From Muriicola sp. Z0-33 (GTDB taxonomy: Bacteria > Bacteroidota > Bacteroidia > Flavobacteriales > Flavobacteriaceae), in contig NZ_JAFMPW010000002.1 in the NCBI RefSeq assembly GCF_026126425.1, positions 186,001-250,000 of the forward strand: 64,000 bases of DNA, given 5' to 3'. This document shows positions 1 to 8,865 of this stretch, piece after piece; the first letter of the stretch is position 1; each line of letters opens with the position of its first letter. The translations under genes were made by a program, and so were the position numbers. Below the pieces are notes generated by a model, which had not been told where the DNA came from, did no database searches, and saw only the letters and a program-made list of their open reading frames with translations.

Positions 1-524
1 TCTTTCATGGAGATGTTTTTGATCTATCCGTACAGAACAGCAAATGGCTCGCTAAGCTCGGAAGCTATGGCTACAACTTGCTAATTCGTCTTAACCGCAT
101 TATAAATTGGATATTATCCAAATTAGGACGGGGTAAATATTCGCTCTCAAAAAGAATTAAAAACAGCGTTAAAGGTGCAGTGAAATTTGTCAGTAATTTT
201 GAAAAAACGGCCGTTGAACTGGCCCTGGAAAATGGATATGATTATGTATTATGCGGGCATATTCATCAACCGAAAAAAGAAGTGCATGAAAACAAATATG
301 GCAAATGCACCTATTTAAATTCCGGGGATTGGGTAGAAAATCTGACCGCCCTGGAATATTCCTTTAAACGATGGAAAATTTATCACTACAATCAGGACAA
401 ATTGTCTCCCTTCTACGCCGATGAAGATCTTAAAGGGATGGATATGAACGAGTTAATAGCATCTATTGTTGCGAAGAAATCAAAACAAAAAAAAGCAAAA
501 GACGGGGAATCAATTGATGAGTAA
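1..524 (+). CDS. UDP-2,3-diacylglucosamine diphosphatase-like metallophosphoesterase, 5'-truncated by window edge
   Basis: The reading frame is open from the first bases of the window, so the gene begins upstream; about 173 C-terminal residues are visible. The visible part starts with FHGDVFD, matching the HGD metal-binding motif of the LpxH family. GHIHQP follows near residue 80 (the GHxH block), and then YLNSGDWVENLTALEY, typical of the Bacteroidota LpxH-like group. Enzymes of this family hydrolyse UDP-2,3-diacylglucosamine to lipid X at the inner membrane during lipid A synthesis. The N-terminal DxH motif lies outside the window. The C-terminus is Lys-rich. The last 15 bases overlap the convergent dehydrogenase gene. 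The family is fairly sure; the exact substrate is inferred. Confidence 0.82.
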   Translation, partial: FHGDVFDLSVQNSKWLAKLGSYGYNLLIRLNRIINWILSKLGRGKYSLSKRIKNSVKGAVKFVSNFEKTAVELALENGYDYVLCGHIHQPKKEVHENKYGKCTYLNSGDWVENLTALEYSFKRWKIYHYNQDKLSPFYADEDLKGMDMNELIASIVAKKSKQKKAKDGESIDE

Positions 525-3428
525 AGCTTCTTTTAGAATGGTTACAGGATGCTTTGCTGTTTTACCGGTCCCATCAAAAATCTGATGCCTGCAACTTGTC
601 CCATTTGCAGAAATAAGCACTTGTTCATCCGATTTTCGAATTGCAGGGAACAACTTTAGCTCCCCTATTTTCATACTAATTTCATAATGCTCTTTCTCAT
701 ACCCAAATGAACCTGCCATCCCACAACAACCAGATGATATTATGGTAACATTATGATTTACTGGTAAGTTCAGGATATCAAAAGTCACCTTCTGATCAGA
801 CAATGCTTTTTGATGGCAATGATTGTGAATTTTTATGGTTCTGGCCGTCTCGTCAAAATGATCACTGCCTATACGTTCTTCTTTAATCTCCCTGGCCAAA
901 TATTCTTCGATTAAATACACTTGCGACCCTATTTTATCTATCAGCTCCGACTCAATACCAAACCTCAGGTATTCATCGCGGAAGGTAAGGATGGCCGAAG
1001 GCTCCAATCCTACAATAGGGAGCCCCTGATCAATAAATTCACGAATTTTATCTGCATTTCTTTCGGCTAGTCTTTTGGCTTGTTTTAAGAAGCCTTTGGA
1101 GATATAGGTGCGTCCGCTTTCCCCATAGAACAGCCGAACATCATAGCCAAGTTTGGTCAAAAGTAAAATTGCATCTTTCCCCAACTCCACATCCAGATAA
1201 TTGGTAAACTCATCAATATATAAAATAAGCTTATGCTCACCCGGACCGTACTTGTCCCTGATATTATTTAAATATTTATTGAAATTAAAGCTTGCTACTT
1301 TTGGCAGTGCTCTTTGTTTCGCTACTCCAGATAGTTTCTTAATAATGCCTCCGAGAAATTTAGAAGAATACACGGCATTGGTCAGGCCAGGCAACTTGCT
1401 GCCCAATTTATTTAGTCTGGTAGCATGTGCAAATATTTTGCTTCTTATTGGATACCCATTAGCCTCCTGATACTGATATTGAAATTCAGATTTAAGTGTT
1501 GCGATATCCACATTACTTGGGCATTCAGTGCTGCATGCCTTGCAACTTAAACAGAGATCAAAAACCTCTTTTAGATCGGGCTGATCAAAAGGATTCTTCT
1601 GCTGCCCTCCCCCAGTCAGGTATTCGCGCAAAGCATTGGCCCTGCCTCTTGTGGTATCTTTTTCACTTCTGGTGGCATGGTAGGACGGGCACATGGCACC
1701 GGCCATCTTTTCTGTTTTCCTGCAATCTCCACTGCCGTTGCATTTTTCCGCCGCTTTAAGGATCCCCTCACTGTCAGAGAAATCCATAAAGGTGGAGATA
1801 TTTGGTTCTTCTCTGTCTATTTCATAGCGCAGGGATTCATCCATGGGATACGCATCAACAATTTTCCCCGGGTTAAATATGTTTTTAGGATCAAAACAGG
1901 ACTTCAACCGCTTCAGTAAATCATAATTCTCATGGCCTATCATTAAGGGTATAAACTCTGCCCTTACAATACCATCCCCATGTTCGCCACTAAATGAACC
2001 CTTATATTTTTTGGTCAGATGTGCCACTTCTGTTGTAATTGTCCTGAATAGAGAGACGTCCTCAGATTTCTTAAGATTCAGAATGGGCCTCAAGTGCAAT
2101 TCTCCTGCACCTGCATGTGCATAATAAACGGCTTCCTGTCCATGACTTTTCATGATTTTGGTGAATTCGCCTATGAAATTGCTTAGGTCTTCCAGTGCTA
2201 CTGCCGTGTCTTCTATGCAGGCCACTGCTTTCCTGTCTCCTACCATATTGCCCAGCAATCCCAGGCCTGCTTTTCTTAATTCAATGGCCTTGTTAATATC
2301 ATCTCCCTTCAAGACGGGTTGGGCGTAGCTCAGGCCAGACCGCTTAATGGTAGCGTTCAATAAAGCCAGTTGCTCTTCTAAATCTTCTTCTGTTTCCGCC
2401 TTAATTTCTAACATCAGCAATGCGGCGGGGTCGCCATCAACAAAAAACCGATTTGCCAATTGCATTCTGTTATTCTTTGTGCAATCCAATATCACTTTAT
2501 CCATCATCTCACAGAGGTGAAGATTGTGCTGCATTACCACGGCAACATCGCTTAAACAGTCCTGTAGTTGTCTGTAATGGGTAACTACCATGGCAGCATG
2601 CGGAGGAGGGAGGTCATCTAATTGCAGGGTAATTTCAGTAGTAAAGGCAAGTGTCCCCTCACTCCCACTTAAAAGTTTACAAAAATTAAAAGGTATATCC
2701 GTATCACTAAAAATTGTACTCTCCAGAAGGGCATCCACTGCATATCCGGTATTCCTTCTGTGTATGCTCTGTTTTGGAAATTCGGTCCTTATGTTCTGGC
2801 CCACATCTTTATTAGAGAGTTCGTTATACACCTCCCGATAGATATTGCCTTCAAGGTTTTTCATTGATATTTTCTCCTTGTACCTCTCCGGGCTCAAGGC
2901 GGCAAATGTAGCTTCTGAACCGTCTGCGAGTAATGTTTTTAAAGCAATTACCTTATCTCTTGTTACCCCGTATTGTATAGAGGTGGTCCCACTAGAATTA
3001 TTACCAACCATGCCCCCGATCATGCATCTATTGGCGGTAGATGTATTGGGGCCAAAAAACAGTCCATGCGGGGCAAGAAATTGATTTAATTCGTCACGAA
3101 TCACCCCGGGTTGTACTGTAATTTGTTTTAAATCTTTATTGAAATCCAGAATCTGAGTAAAATTTTTAGAAACATCTACCACTATCCCATCACCAACACA
3201 TTGGCCGGCCAAGGAGGTGCCGGCCGTTCTGGGAATTAGTCCAACCCCATTTTCATCGGCAAAGACAATCAGCTTTTTGAGATCATCTTCGTTTTTAGGA
3301 AAAGCTACCGCAGCCGGTGTTTTTCTATATACGGATGCATCGGTAGCGTAAATAGATTTAGTAAGATTATCTAAGTGCAGATGGCCTTCGAGTTGCTTTT
3401 TTAGATCTGTCAAAAAATTTTTATTCAA
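510..3428 (-). CDS. FAD-binding and Fe-S-binding D-2-hydroxyacid (D-lactate / D-2-hydroxyglutarate) dehydrogenase
   Basis: This 972-residue protein fuses the parts that are separate in GlcD and GlcF, as in the YdiJ-type enzymes. A PCMH FAD-binding domain covers about residues 35-270, with PRTAGTSLAGQ at 67-77 and the GNNSSG loop at 142-147. An FAD-oxidase C domain follows to about 530, with GEHGDG at 481-486. The ferredoxin-like segment contains Cys563, Cys569 and Cys580, then CLSCKACSTECP at 626-637. A CCG-type domain has HCHQK near 870 and GCCG near 900. It should oxidise a D-2-hydroxyacid and pass electrons through FAD and Fe-S clusters to a membrane carrier. The chosen start is a TTG codon; no ATG lies close by. 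It converges on the LpxH-like gene with a 15-base overlap. The substrate cannot be read from sequence. Confidence 0.88.
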   Translation of the reverse strand: MNKNFLTDLKKQLEGHLHLDNLTKSIYATDASVYRKTPAAVAFPKNEDDLKKLIVFADENGVGLIPRTAGTSLAGQCVGDGIVVDVSKNFTQILDFNKDLKQITVQPGVIRDELNQFLAPHGLFFGPNTSTANRCMIGGMVGNNSSGTTSIQYGVTRDKVIALKTLLADGSEATFAALSPERYKEKISMKNLEGNIYREVYNELSNKDVGQNIRTEFPKQSIHRRNTGYAVDALLESTIFSDTDIPFNFCKLLSGSEGTLAFTTEITLQLDDLPPPHAAMVVTHYRQLQDCLSDVAVVMQHNLHLCEMMDKVILDCTKNNRMQLANRFFVDGDPAALLMLEIKAETEEDLEEQLALLNATIKRSGLSYAQPVLKGDDINKAIELRKAGLGLLGNMVGDRKAVACIEDTAVALEDLSNFIGEFTKIMKSHGQEAVYYAHAGAGELHLRPILNLKKSEDVSLFRTITTEVAHLTKKYKGSFSGEHGDGIVRAEFIPLMIGHENYDLLKRLKSCFDPKNIFNPGKIVDAYPMDESLRYEIDREEPNISTFMDFSDSEGILKAAEKCNGSGDCRKTEKMAGAMCPSYHATRSEKDTTRGRANALREYLTGGGQQKNPFDQPDLKEVFDLCLSCKACSTECPSNVDIATLKSEFQYQYQEANGYPIRSKIFAHATRLNKLGSKLPGLTNAVYSSKFLGGIIKKLSGVAKQRALPKVASFNFNKYLNNIRDKYGPGEHKLILYIDEFTNYLDVELGKDAILLLTKLGYDVRLFYGESGRTYISKGFLKQAKRLAERNADKIREFIDQGLPIVGLEPSAILTFRDEYLRFGIESELIDKIGSQVYLIEEYLAREIKEERIGSDHFDETARTIKIHNHCHQKALSDQKVTFDILNLPVNHNVTIISSGCCGMAGSFGYEKEHYEISMKIGELKLFPAIRKSDEQVLISANGTSCRHQIFDGTGKTAKHPVTILKEALLIN

Positions 3429-3490
3429 TTTGGAACAATTTTTGGATGCTAAATTAAGTTTTTATTAACTCAAGGCCATTAACATTGGTC

Positions 3491-3498
3491 TAATTTTG
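3491..3498 (+). promoter_or_regulatory. Candidate -7 box TAATTTTG for the outer-membrane protein gene
   Basis: TAATTTTG fits the Bacteroidota -7 consensus TAnnTTTG. It lies 96 bases before the ATG at 3595, which would give a leader of roughly 90 bases. No clear -33 TTG is seen at the usual spacing, so this is a moderate call. Confidence 0.4.
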
Positions 3499-3594
3499 AA
3501 CCTTAATTAATCTGACCGCTAAGTAAAAGGCTTAGAACCTATTCATATCGATGCGTAAACTGCCAGTTACATAGCACAAACATGAACAATTAGT

Positions 3595-4098
3595 ATGAAA
3601 CATTTGAAAATTTTAAAAGTAGTCACAAGTATTGCATTTTTAACTGTATGTGGTGTCAGTGCCCAGGAAATATCGGATCATGCTCTGGGCTTGCGCCTTG
3701 GGGACAGTGACGGATTTGGCGCTGAAATTTCGTATCAAAAATCTATAGGCAGATACAATAGAGCTGAATTTGATCTGGGCTGGAGAGATAGTCGTAATTA
3801 TGATGCCTTTAAATTGGCGGGCTTGTACCAATGGGTGCACACTCTGGATGGTAACTTTAACTGGTATTACGGTGTTGGTGGCGGACTTGGTAGTGTCGAC
3901 TTTGAACCACAACCTGGTGTGGATTTAGATGGTGGCCTCTTTGTATTTGGAGCAGGTAACATAGGAATAGAATACAATTTTGATATTCCTTTACTCCTAT
4001 CGTTAGATTTTAGACCTGAAATTGGTTTAATAGGATATGATGACTTTAATGATAGTTTTGATTTCGATATAGCACTGGGAATCCGATATCAGTTCTAA
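3595..4098 (+). CDS. Small outer-membrane beta-barrel protein, function unknown
   Basis: 167 residues. An N-terminal signal peptide (positive MKHLK, hydrophobic stretch, then VSAQ) probably ends after residue 23 or 24. The mature part alternates polar and hydrophobic residues in strands rich in Gly, Tyr and Asp, and ends in RYQF, a C-terminal aromatic of the kind recognised by the BAM machinery. The pattern suits an eight-strand barrel like other small flavobacterial outer-membrane proteins. No catalytic motif is seen. It is a single gene between a divergent dehydrogenase and a strong terminator, so it is probably monocistronic. Confidence 0.7.
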   Translation: MKHLKILKVVTSIAFLTVCGVSAQEISDHALGLRLGDSDGFGAEISYQKSIGRYNRAEFDLGWRDSRNYDAFKLAGLYQWVHTLDGNFNWYYGVGGGLGSVDFEPQPGVDLDGGLFVFGAGNIGIEYNFDIPLLLSLDFRPEIGLIGYDDFNDSFDFDIALGIRYQF

Positions 4099-4114
4099 AA
4101 CGCAATAACATTCC

Positions 4115-4154
4115 AAAAGCCCTTAACGTTTACAATATGTTAAGGGCTTTTTTT
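4115..4154 (+). terminator. Rho-independent terminator after the outer-membrane protein gene
   Basis: A 13-bp perfect stem (4115-4127 with 4139-4151) closes an 11-base loop and runs into seven T residues. It starts 17 bases after the stop codon of the preceding gene and directly precedes the promoter of the next gene. Confidence 0.9.
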
Positions 4155-4171
4155 ATTCTCTCATATATAAG

Positions 4172-4179
4172 TACCTTTG
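4172..4179 (+). promoter_or_regulatory. -7 promoter box TACCTTTG for the thioredoxin lipoprotein gene
   Basis: This is an exact match to TAnnTTTG, 21 bases before the ATG at 4201. The final TTG of the box could be mistaken for a start codon in frame with the gene. Transcription should begin just downstream of it, so translation must start at 4201. Confidence 0.75.
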
Positions 4180-4200
4180 CGCATCTTAATTCATAATAAT

Positions 4201-5307
4201 ATGAAGAAATTATTTTATGCCCTGCTACCACTGACTTTGCTGGTTTCCTGTGGTGAAAGTATCGACGGCTTTGCCATTAACGGTGACCTTAGAGGTGAAG
4301 TAGAAAATGGCACTTTGGTATTTCTTAAAAGAACCGATGAACAAGGTAGGCCAGTAGATATAGATACCGCCAAAGTAGAAACGGGCAAGTTTGCATTTAA
4401 AGGCGAAGCCGGTTCTCCTGAGTTACATTATGTTTTTATTGATCAAATAAGAGGAAACATTCCTGTAATAATAGAAGAAGGAACAATCAATATCAGTACA
4501 CAGAAAGACAGTCTGGGCTTTTCCGAAATTGGAGGAACCCCCCAGAACAAATTATTTGCCGACTTTCTTGATATCTCAAGAAGCTTTTCTAACAGGGCCA
4601 TGTCTATGAGCAACGATATGAGGATGGCAACCATGCAGCAAGATTCTGCAAGCATGACTTCATTGAGAGATGAATATAAGGAGTTGCAGGAAGAAGCCAA
4701 AGACTTTGAACTAACCTTTGCAAAGGAAAACCCAAATGCATTAATTTCAGCTTTGTTATTAGATAAGATTCTTACTATGGGCGTTTTATCCGAAAAGGAA
4801 GTTAAAGCATTGTATGATGCACTTAGTCCTGAGATAAAAGAAACCACTGCCGGTAAAAAAATAAAGGACAAACTGGATAAATCCGTAGCCACCTCTATTG
4901 GGGCAAAAGCACCTAATTTTTCTGCACCAACACCTACCGGTGAAGAACTTGCGTTAAATGATGTTTTAGGGAAAGCAACTATTCTGGACTTCTGGGCGGC
5001 CTGGTGCAGACCTTGCAGAGCGGAGAATCCTAATGTGGTAAAAGTATATGAAAAATATAAGGGAAAAGGCCTGAGTATTCTTGGCGTTTCGCTAGACAGG
5101 AAAGCAGAAGACTGGAAAAAAGCAATAGAGGACGATGGCCTGGTTTGGAACCATGTGTCCAATGTGAAATATTTTGATGAGATTGCGAAACTTTATAATG
5201 TAGATGCTATCCCTGCAACTTTTATACTGGATGAGAATGGCATTATAGTAGCCAAAAATCTTCGGGGGCCTGCCCTGGAGGAAAAAATATCTGAAATGCT
5301 TCAATAA
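4201..5307 (+). CDS. Lipoprotein thiol-disulfide oxidoreductase (TlpA/ResA-like, DUF4369 N-terminus)
   Basis: 368 residues with a lipoprotein signal (LLPLTLLVSCG, lipobox Cys near residue 17). The N-terminal half resembles DUF4369, a beta-rich domain found before Bacteroidota thioredoxins. A helical linker follows, and the last 140 residues are a TlpA/AhpC-type thioredoxin fold. The redox motif is WCRPC at 268-272, with a later cis-Pro segment (AIPATFIL). It should act in the periplasm, anchored to a membrane, reducing or isomerising protein disulfides or aiding cytochrome c maturation. The start at 4201 is chosen because an upstream in-frame TTG is part of the -7 box. Its terminator is shared with the convergent lipoprotein gene. 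Confidence 0.86.
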   Translation: MKKLFYALLPLTLLVSCGESIDGFAINGDLRGEVENGTLVFLKRTDEQGRPVDIDTAKVETGKFAFKGEAGSPELHYVFIDQIRGNIPVIIEEGTINISTQKDSLGFSEIGGTPQNKLFADFLDISRSFSNRAMSMSNDMRMATMQQDSASMTSLRDEYKELQEEAKDFELTFAKENPNALISALLLDKILTMGVLSEKEVKALYDALSPEIKETTAGKKIKDKLDKSVATSIGAKAPNFSAPTPTGEELALNDVLGKATILDFWAAWCRPCRAENPNVVKVYEKYKGKGLSILGVSLDRKAEDWKKAIEDDGLVWNHVSNVKYFDEIAKLYNVDAIPATFILDENGIIVAKNLRGPALEEKISEMLQ

Positions 5308-5326
5308 AACATTAGCATACCAAAAG

Positions 5327-5357
5327 AAAACCCGGCCATTTCTGACCGGGTTTTTTT
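5327..5357. terminator. Bidirectional terminator between convergent genes
   Basis: A 9-bp stem, AAAACCCGG at 5327-5335 pairing with CCGGGTTTT at 5346-5354, is flanked by a T run on the plus strand and an A run on its 5' side. It can therefore stop transcription in both directions. It sits between the stops at 5307 and 5381. Confidence 0.88.
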
Positions 5358-5380
5358 ATTAATTGGTGTGTGGTGTTTCT

Positions 5381-7027
5381 TTAGAATTTATTCCTGACAT
5401 CGTCGAAAGTGCCACTAACCGTAACAGTTCCGTTTTTAACGACAGATCCAAAAATATTAGCCGAGGCGTCTGGTCCCAAAAATTCAATGGTCGCTCCATC
5501 TTCTAAAATTAAATCTCCATAGATGGTAAGACTTCCTTCAATTCTAAGGATGGCGCCCGGATCAACGGTGACATTTCTTCTTCTGTTATTTTTTCCCACA
5601 GTTATCGTTCCAAACATTTCAAAAAGGGCATTGTCGTTTACAAAAACCCTGTTATTGACTGTCCATGAACCACATAGTAGCAGGGAACCACTAACGTTGA
5701 TATTATTAAAACGCTTAGAACCCTGGTATTGATAATTATCACCACTGTTTACGGTAAGCTTAGAACTCCCTTCATAAACAGGCAGGCCAGAACAGATAGA
5801 AGCCAGGCTCTCATTGGGCCTGTTTAATTTAATGATTTGAAGCCCCTCACGGCCTGATGCTGCAAATACATAGTCATCCTTAGATACAACAAAATTAGTT
5901 GAGCCGTCTAAGGCTATTATCCCATATACATTGGTATTATTAGTTCCTTTTTCGGATAAGCAAAGTCCTGCTCCCCCATTGGCCATCAGAATAATATCAT
6001 CATTTATCGCCACAGCGTTGGTGTTGATGTCAGATTCAGCTACTCCTTCCGGGTTAATAAGAATAGGAATATATTCCAAAAGACTTCCTGTAGAATAACT
6101 ATACACTCCTGCCCCTTTACTGGCTTCCGCCACTATGATCTTATCGCCAGAAATATCAATTGTCTTTTTTGAGGCAGCACCAAAGTCAGTGCTTATAGGA
6201 ATATCTTTAATTGGCTGAAAACTATTGTTTAAAACCCTAACCCCGCTGCTTGCATCCAATAGGGCTATATTGTTATTATCAACAGATACGGATCTAAGAT
6301 CAGTATATAACACTTCGTTTTCAGTTATGAGATCACTTTTGCTATAAGAAGTTAACGTACCATCCTTGCCGCTAGTTACCAAAATCGAAGCTCCATTGAC
6401 TACTACAGAATTGGCGTTAAAACCTTCCTGAAATCCATAAATAATATTATCCGTAATTAGTCGCCCTCCGGAGACTGCGATTTTAGCAAGCAATGCATTA
6501 GATGTAGCTCTTACAGATTTCTCAGCATCTACACCCCCCACAACATAAACATAGCCACCATCGTATGCAATGGCATTCAAATCTGCATTTAAATAAATAA
6601 GTTGTGAAGTTACCCTGGGATTGTTCGGGTTACCAATATTGATCACCTGGATAGCCCCAAAATACTCCTGACCTACAGTATTATAAGAAACATAGGCGTA
6701 ATCCCCTGCTATATCAACATGTGTAGCCGTGAGGTTAGAACTACCATAACTTGGTGGATTTACTTGAGCAATTAAAGTTAAAGGGTAATCTCCGGCCTGT
6801 TCATCGGGTTTCCCGGTAAGCCGGCTTAATTTGTTTGTAATGGCATTTTCTTCAAGAATATCTAAAACGCCTGCCTTGGTATAATTTAAGCTACCCTGGA
6901 GTTTTACTTCATCAACCTCCAGCACCAGGTCCTCTTTTAAGTCGTCATGATATATCGTTGTCTCATCGCTACAGGATATAAACATCCCCATGAGAGCCCC
7001 CAGAAACAGGGATACCTTCTTATTCAT
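5381..7027 (-). CDS. Repeat lipoprotein: beta-propeller (LVIVD-like) body plus beta-helix-like C-terminus
   Basis: 548 residues with a lipoprotein signal (MNKKVSLFLGALMGMFISC). Residues about 80-400 consist of repeated units of the pattern 'GDYAYVSYN...GAIQVINIGNP', 'GGYVYVVGG' and 'DDYVFAASGREGLQIIKL', as in LVIVD or six/seven-blade propeller proteins. The last ~130 residues form short beta strands with asparagine and glycine turns ('NNINVSGSLLLCGSW', 'IEGSLTIYGDLILEDGATIEF'), suggesting a solenoid. No catalytic residues are recognised. It is probably a surface-exposed binding or adhesion lipoprotein. A promoter box lies 67 bases upstream and a bidirectional terminator downstream, so it is likely monocistronic. 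Confidence 0.7.
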   Translation of the reverse strand: MNKKVSLFLGALMGMFISCSDETTIYHDDLKEDLVLEVDEVKLQGSLNYTKAGVLDILEENAITNKLSRLTGKPDEQAGDYPLTLIAQVNPPSYGSSNLTATHVDIAGDYAYVSYNTVGQEYFGAIQVINIGNPNNPRVTSQLIYLNADLNAIAYDGGYVYVVGGVDAEKSVRATSNALLAKIAVSGGRLITDNIIYGFQEGFNANSVVVNGASILVTSGKDGTLTSYSKSDLITENEVLYTDLRSVSVDNNNIALLDASSGVRVLNNSFQPIKDIPISTDFGAASKKTIDISGDKIIVAEASKGAGVYSYSTGSLLEYIPILINPEGVAESDINTNAVAINDDIILMANGGAGLCLSEKGTNNTNVYGIIALDGSTNFVVSKDDYVFAASGREGLQIIKLNRPNESLASICSGLPVYEGSSKLTVNSGDNYQYQGSKRFNNINVSGSLLLCGSWTVNNRVFVNDNALFEMFGTITVGKNNRRRNVTVDPGAILRIEGSLTIYGDLILEDGATIEFLGPDASANIFGSVVKNGTVTVSGTFDDVRNKF

Positions 7028-7093
7028 AAGTAGTTTTAATTAGATTTGGTCAATTAGGTAACGTCAAAAAACCTTTTTTGGTATATTTTCCTA

Positions 7094-7101
7094 CAAAAAT
7101 A
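7094..7101 (-). promoter_or_regulatory. -7 promoter box TATTTTTG for the repeat lipoprotein gene
   Basis: Read on the minus strand this is TATTTTTG, an exact TAnnTTTG match, 67 bases before the ATG at 7027. It lies in the gap after the rhomboid gene, so the lipoprotein gene can be transcribed independently. Confidence 0.6.
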
Positions 7102-7180
7102 TTCGACGTATGGCATGCAGATTTAGAAACCTGTTATTTTTTACCAGGGTTTGCCGGAGGCTGCTATTTGGAAAGAGTAG

Positions 7181-7828
7181 TCAGATTTTGCCTGTTTTTT
7201 GAAGCACAAATAAAATCAAAATAGGGATGGCTAATAATATCACCATAAGGGTTTCCGTAACCAATAAATTCGGAAGAAAGAGCAGCGTAGTTATATAACC
7301 GCCAATTGCACCTCCAAAATGGGCGGTGTGGCCAATATTACCCACCCTGGTTTTCATACCGTAGATAGAATAAACCATATAAAGAATTCCAAGGATATAG
7401 GCAGGTATTGGGATAGGGATAAACATAATACCCAATTGCATATCTGGTTGCAATAAGATGGCTGCATACAAAATACCAGTTACCGCCCCGCTAGCCCCTA
7501 CCGCGCTATAAAATGGTTCATCTTTGTGGAAAAATAAGGCCAATAAACTTCCACCAACAAGACTAATTGTATAGATAATTAGAAATTTAATGGGGCCAAA
7601 CCAATGTATTACCACATCGGCAAAGAAATAAAGAGTAAACATGTTGAGGAACAAGTGTGAAAAATCAACATGAAGAAATCCCGAACTGAACATTCTTTCT
7701 CTCTGACCTGCTTTGATAGGACCAATCTGAAATTTATATCTGTCGAAAAAAGCGGCATCATTAAATCCTTTTAAAGACAGAAGTACATTGGCAGCGATGA
7801 TGGCAATTGTTGCCAAATGCATATTCAT
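7181..7828 (-). CDS. Rhomboid-family intramembrane serine protease
   Basis: 215 residues, about six membrane helices. The catalytic serine is in GASG (Ser113) and the catalytic histidine in AHFGG (His170). The conserved HxxxN of the oxyanion helix appears as HLFLN in helix 2. Rhomboids cut transmembrane substrates inside the bilayer; the substrate here is unknown. The start is set at the ATG at 7828. A farther in-frame TTG overlaps the TATATTTG promoter box and would be untranscribed or leaderless. The next ATG (7822) is equally possible. The gene is divergent from the LpxL-type acyltransferase gene through a palindromic promoter. Confidence 0.9.
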   Translation of the reverse strand: MNMHLATIAIIAANVLLSLKGFNDAAFFDRYKFQIGPIKAGQRERMFSSGFLHVDFSHLFLNMFTLYFFADVVIHWFGPIKFLIIYTISLVGGSLLALFFHKDEPFYSAVGASGAVTGILYAAILLQPDMQLGIMFIPIPIPAYILGILYMVYSIYGMKTRVGNIGHTAHFGGAIGGYITTLLFLPNLLVTETLMVILLAIPILILFVLQKTGKI

Positions 7829-7852
7829 GGAAAGTTCAATTATATTAAGCGC

Positions 7853-7860
7853 CAAATATA
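7853..7860 (-). promoter_or_regulatory. -7 promoter box TATATTTG for the rhomboid gene
   Basis: The minus-strand sequence TATATTTG is an exact consensus match 25 bases upstream of the chosen ATG. It forms the left half of an 18-bp perfect inverted repeat whose right half is the -7 box of the opposite gene. Confidence 0.72.
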
Positions 7861-7862
7861 GC

Positions 7863-7870
7863 TATATTTG
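7863..7870 (+). promoter_or_regulatory. -7 promoter box TATATTTG for the acyltransferase gene
   Basis: This exact TAnnTTTG match lies 19 bases before the ATG at 7889. Its terminal TTG is in frame with the gene but belongs to the promoter. It is the right half of the palindrome at 7853-7870. Confidence 0.72.
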
Positions 7871-7888
7871 CCGATAGTTTTTACTTCT

Positions 7889-8776
7889 ATGCAGCTATTG
7901 GTCTTTCTACTTGCTTATCCTTTTCTATGGGTAATTTCCATTCTGCCCTACCGCCTTTTCTATATGCTATCAGATTTTCTTTTTTTTCTGATTTATCATC
8001 TTGCCGGATATCGTAGGAAAGTGGTAACTGAAAATCTTCAATTAGTGTTTCCCGAAAAATCAGACATTGAAATAAAGCAAATTCGCAGGCAGTTTTATGC
8101 GCATTTCTGCGATGTCATGTTAGAAACCGTAAAAACGATGAACTTATCGAGTGAAGATATGATCAGCCGTTTTAGATGTGTAAATATAGAACTGCTACAG
8201 GGTCTCGAAAAAGAAAGAAATGTACTTCTGCTCTGTTCCCATTACGCCAATTGGGAGTGGATCATAAGTATAAACAATTACCTGAAATCACAGGGGTATG
8301 CCGTATATCAGGATATAGGCAACCCTTATTTCGACAAATTAATAAAACGCATCCGGAGCAAATGGAATACCATTCCCATTAATCAGAAAGAGACAGTCAA
8401 AACTGTAATGCGCAACGACCAGAACAACAAAAAAGGAGTTTATGGAATGGTAAGCGACCAGTCTCCAATGGCCAAAAAGGCACAATATTGGACCCCTTTT
8501 TTAGGTGTTACGGTTCCTATATTCAACGGCCCTGAAAATATTGCCAGAAAACTGGATATGGCTGTCGTTTTTGTAAAAGTCGATAAGCTGAAAAGAGGTT
8601 ATTATCAGGCCGAACTAATCCCTATAACCACCACAGGAAAAAATACTGAAGAGCATCAGATAACCAACAAGTTTCTGCAGTTGACGGAAGAGCAAATACA
8701 GCAACGGCCAGAGCTTTACCTTTGGACACACAGGAGGTGGAAACACAGAGACAAGGTACCTGAAGGTATTAATTAG
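7889..8776 (+). CDS. LpxL/HtrB-type lipid A acyltransferase (lysophospholipid acyltransferase family)
   Basis: 295 residues. One hydrophobic N-terminal segment (about residues 2-40) anchors the protein to the inner membrane. The acyltransferase motif H-x4-E appears in LLLCSHYANWEW, and a later block DQSPM corresponds to the conserved glycine/aspartate motif of the LpxL family. These enzymes move an acyl chain to lipid A or its precursor in the last steps of lipopolysaccharide synthesis. The start at 7889 follows the -7 box by 19 bases. An LpxH-like gene at the left edge of the window acts earlier in the same pathway. Confidence 0.88.
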   Translation: MQLLVFLLAYPFLWVISILPYRLFYMLSDFLFFLIYHLAGYRRKVVTENLQLVFPEKSDIEIKQIRRQFYAHFCDVMLETVKTMNLSSEDMISRFRCVNIELLQGLEKERNVLLLCSHYANWEWIISINNYLKSQGYAVYQDIGNPYFDKLIKRIRSKWNTIPINQKETVKTVMRNDQNNKKGVYGMVSDQSPMAKKAQYWTPFLGVTVPIFNGPENIARKLDMAVVFVKVDKLKRGYYQAELIPITTTGKNTEEHQITNKFLQLTEEQIQQRPELYLWTHRRWKHRDKVPEGIN

Positions 8777-8865
8777 GTCTGATTCAGTCACCCCATATAC
8801 ATGTTCATCTGATTTACATTTTAGCTAAATTGGGATTTAATCTTCCTAAGCCTTAACTTTTGCCA

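Noticed and set aside
4443-5162. Long open frame (239 codons) on the minus strand inside the thioredoxin lipoprotein gene
   Set aside because: It lies fully antisense to a well-supported gene with a clear WCRPC motif; the translation shows no domain or signal.
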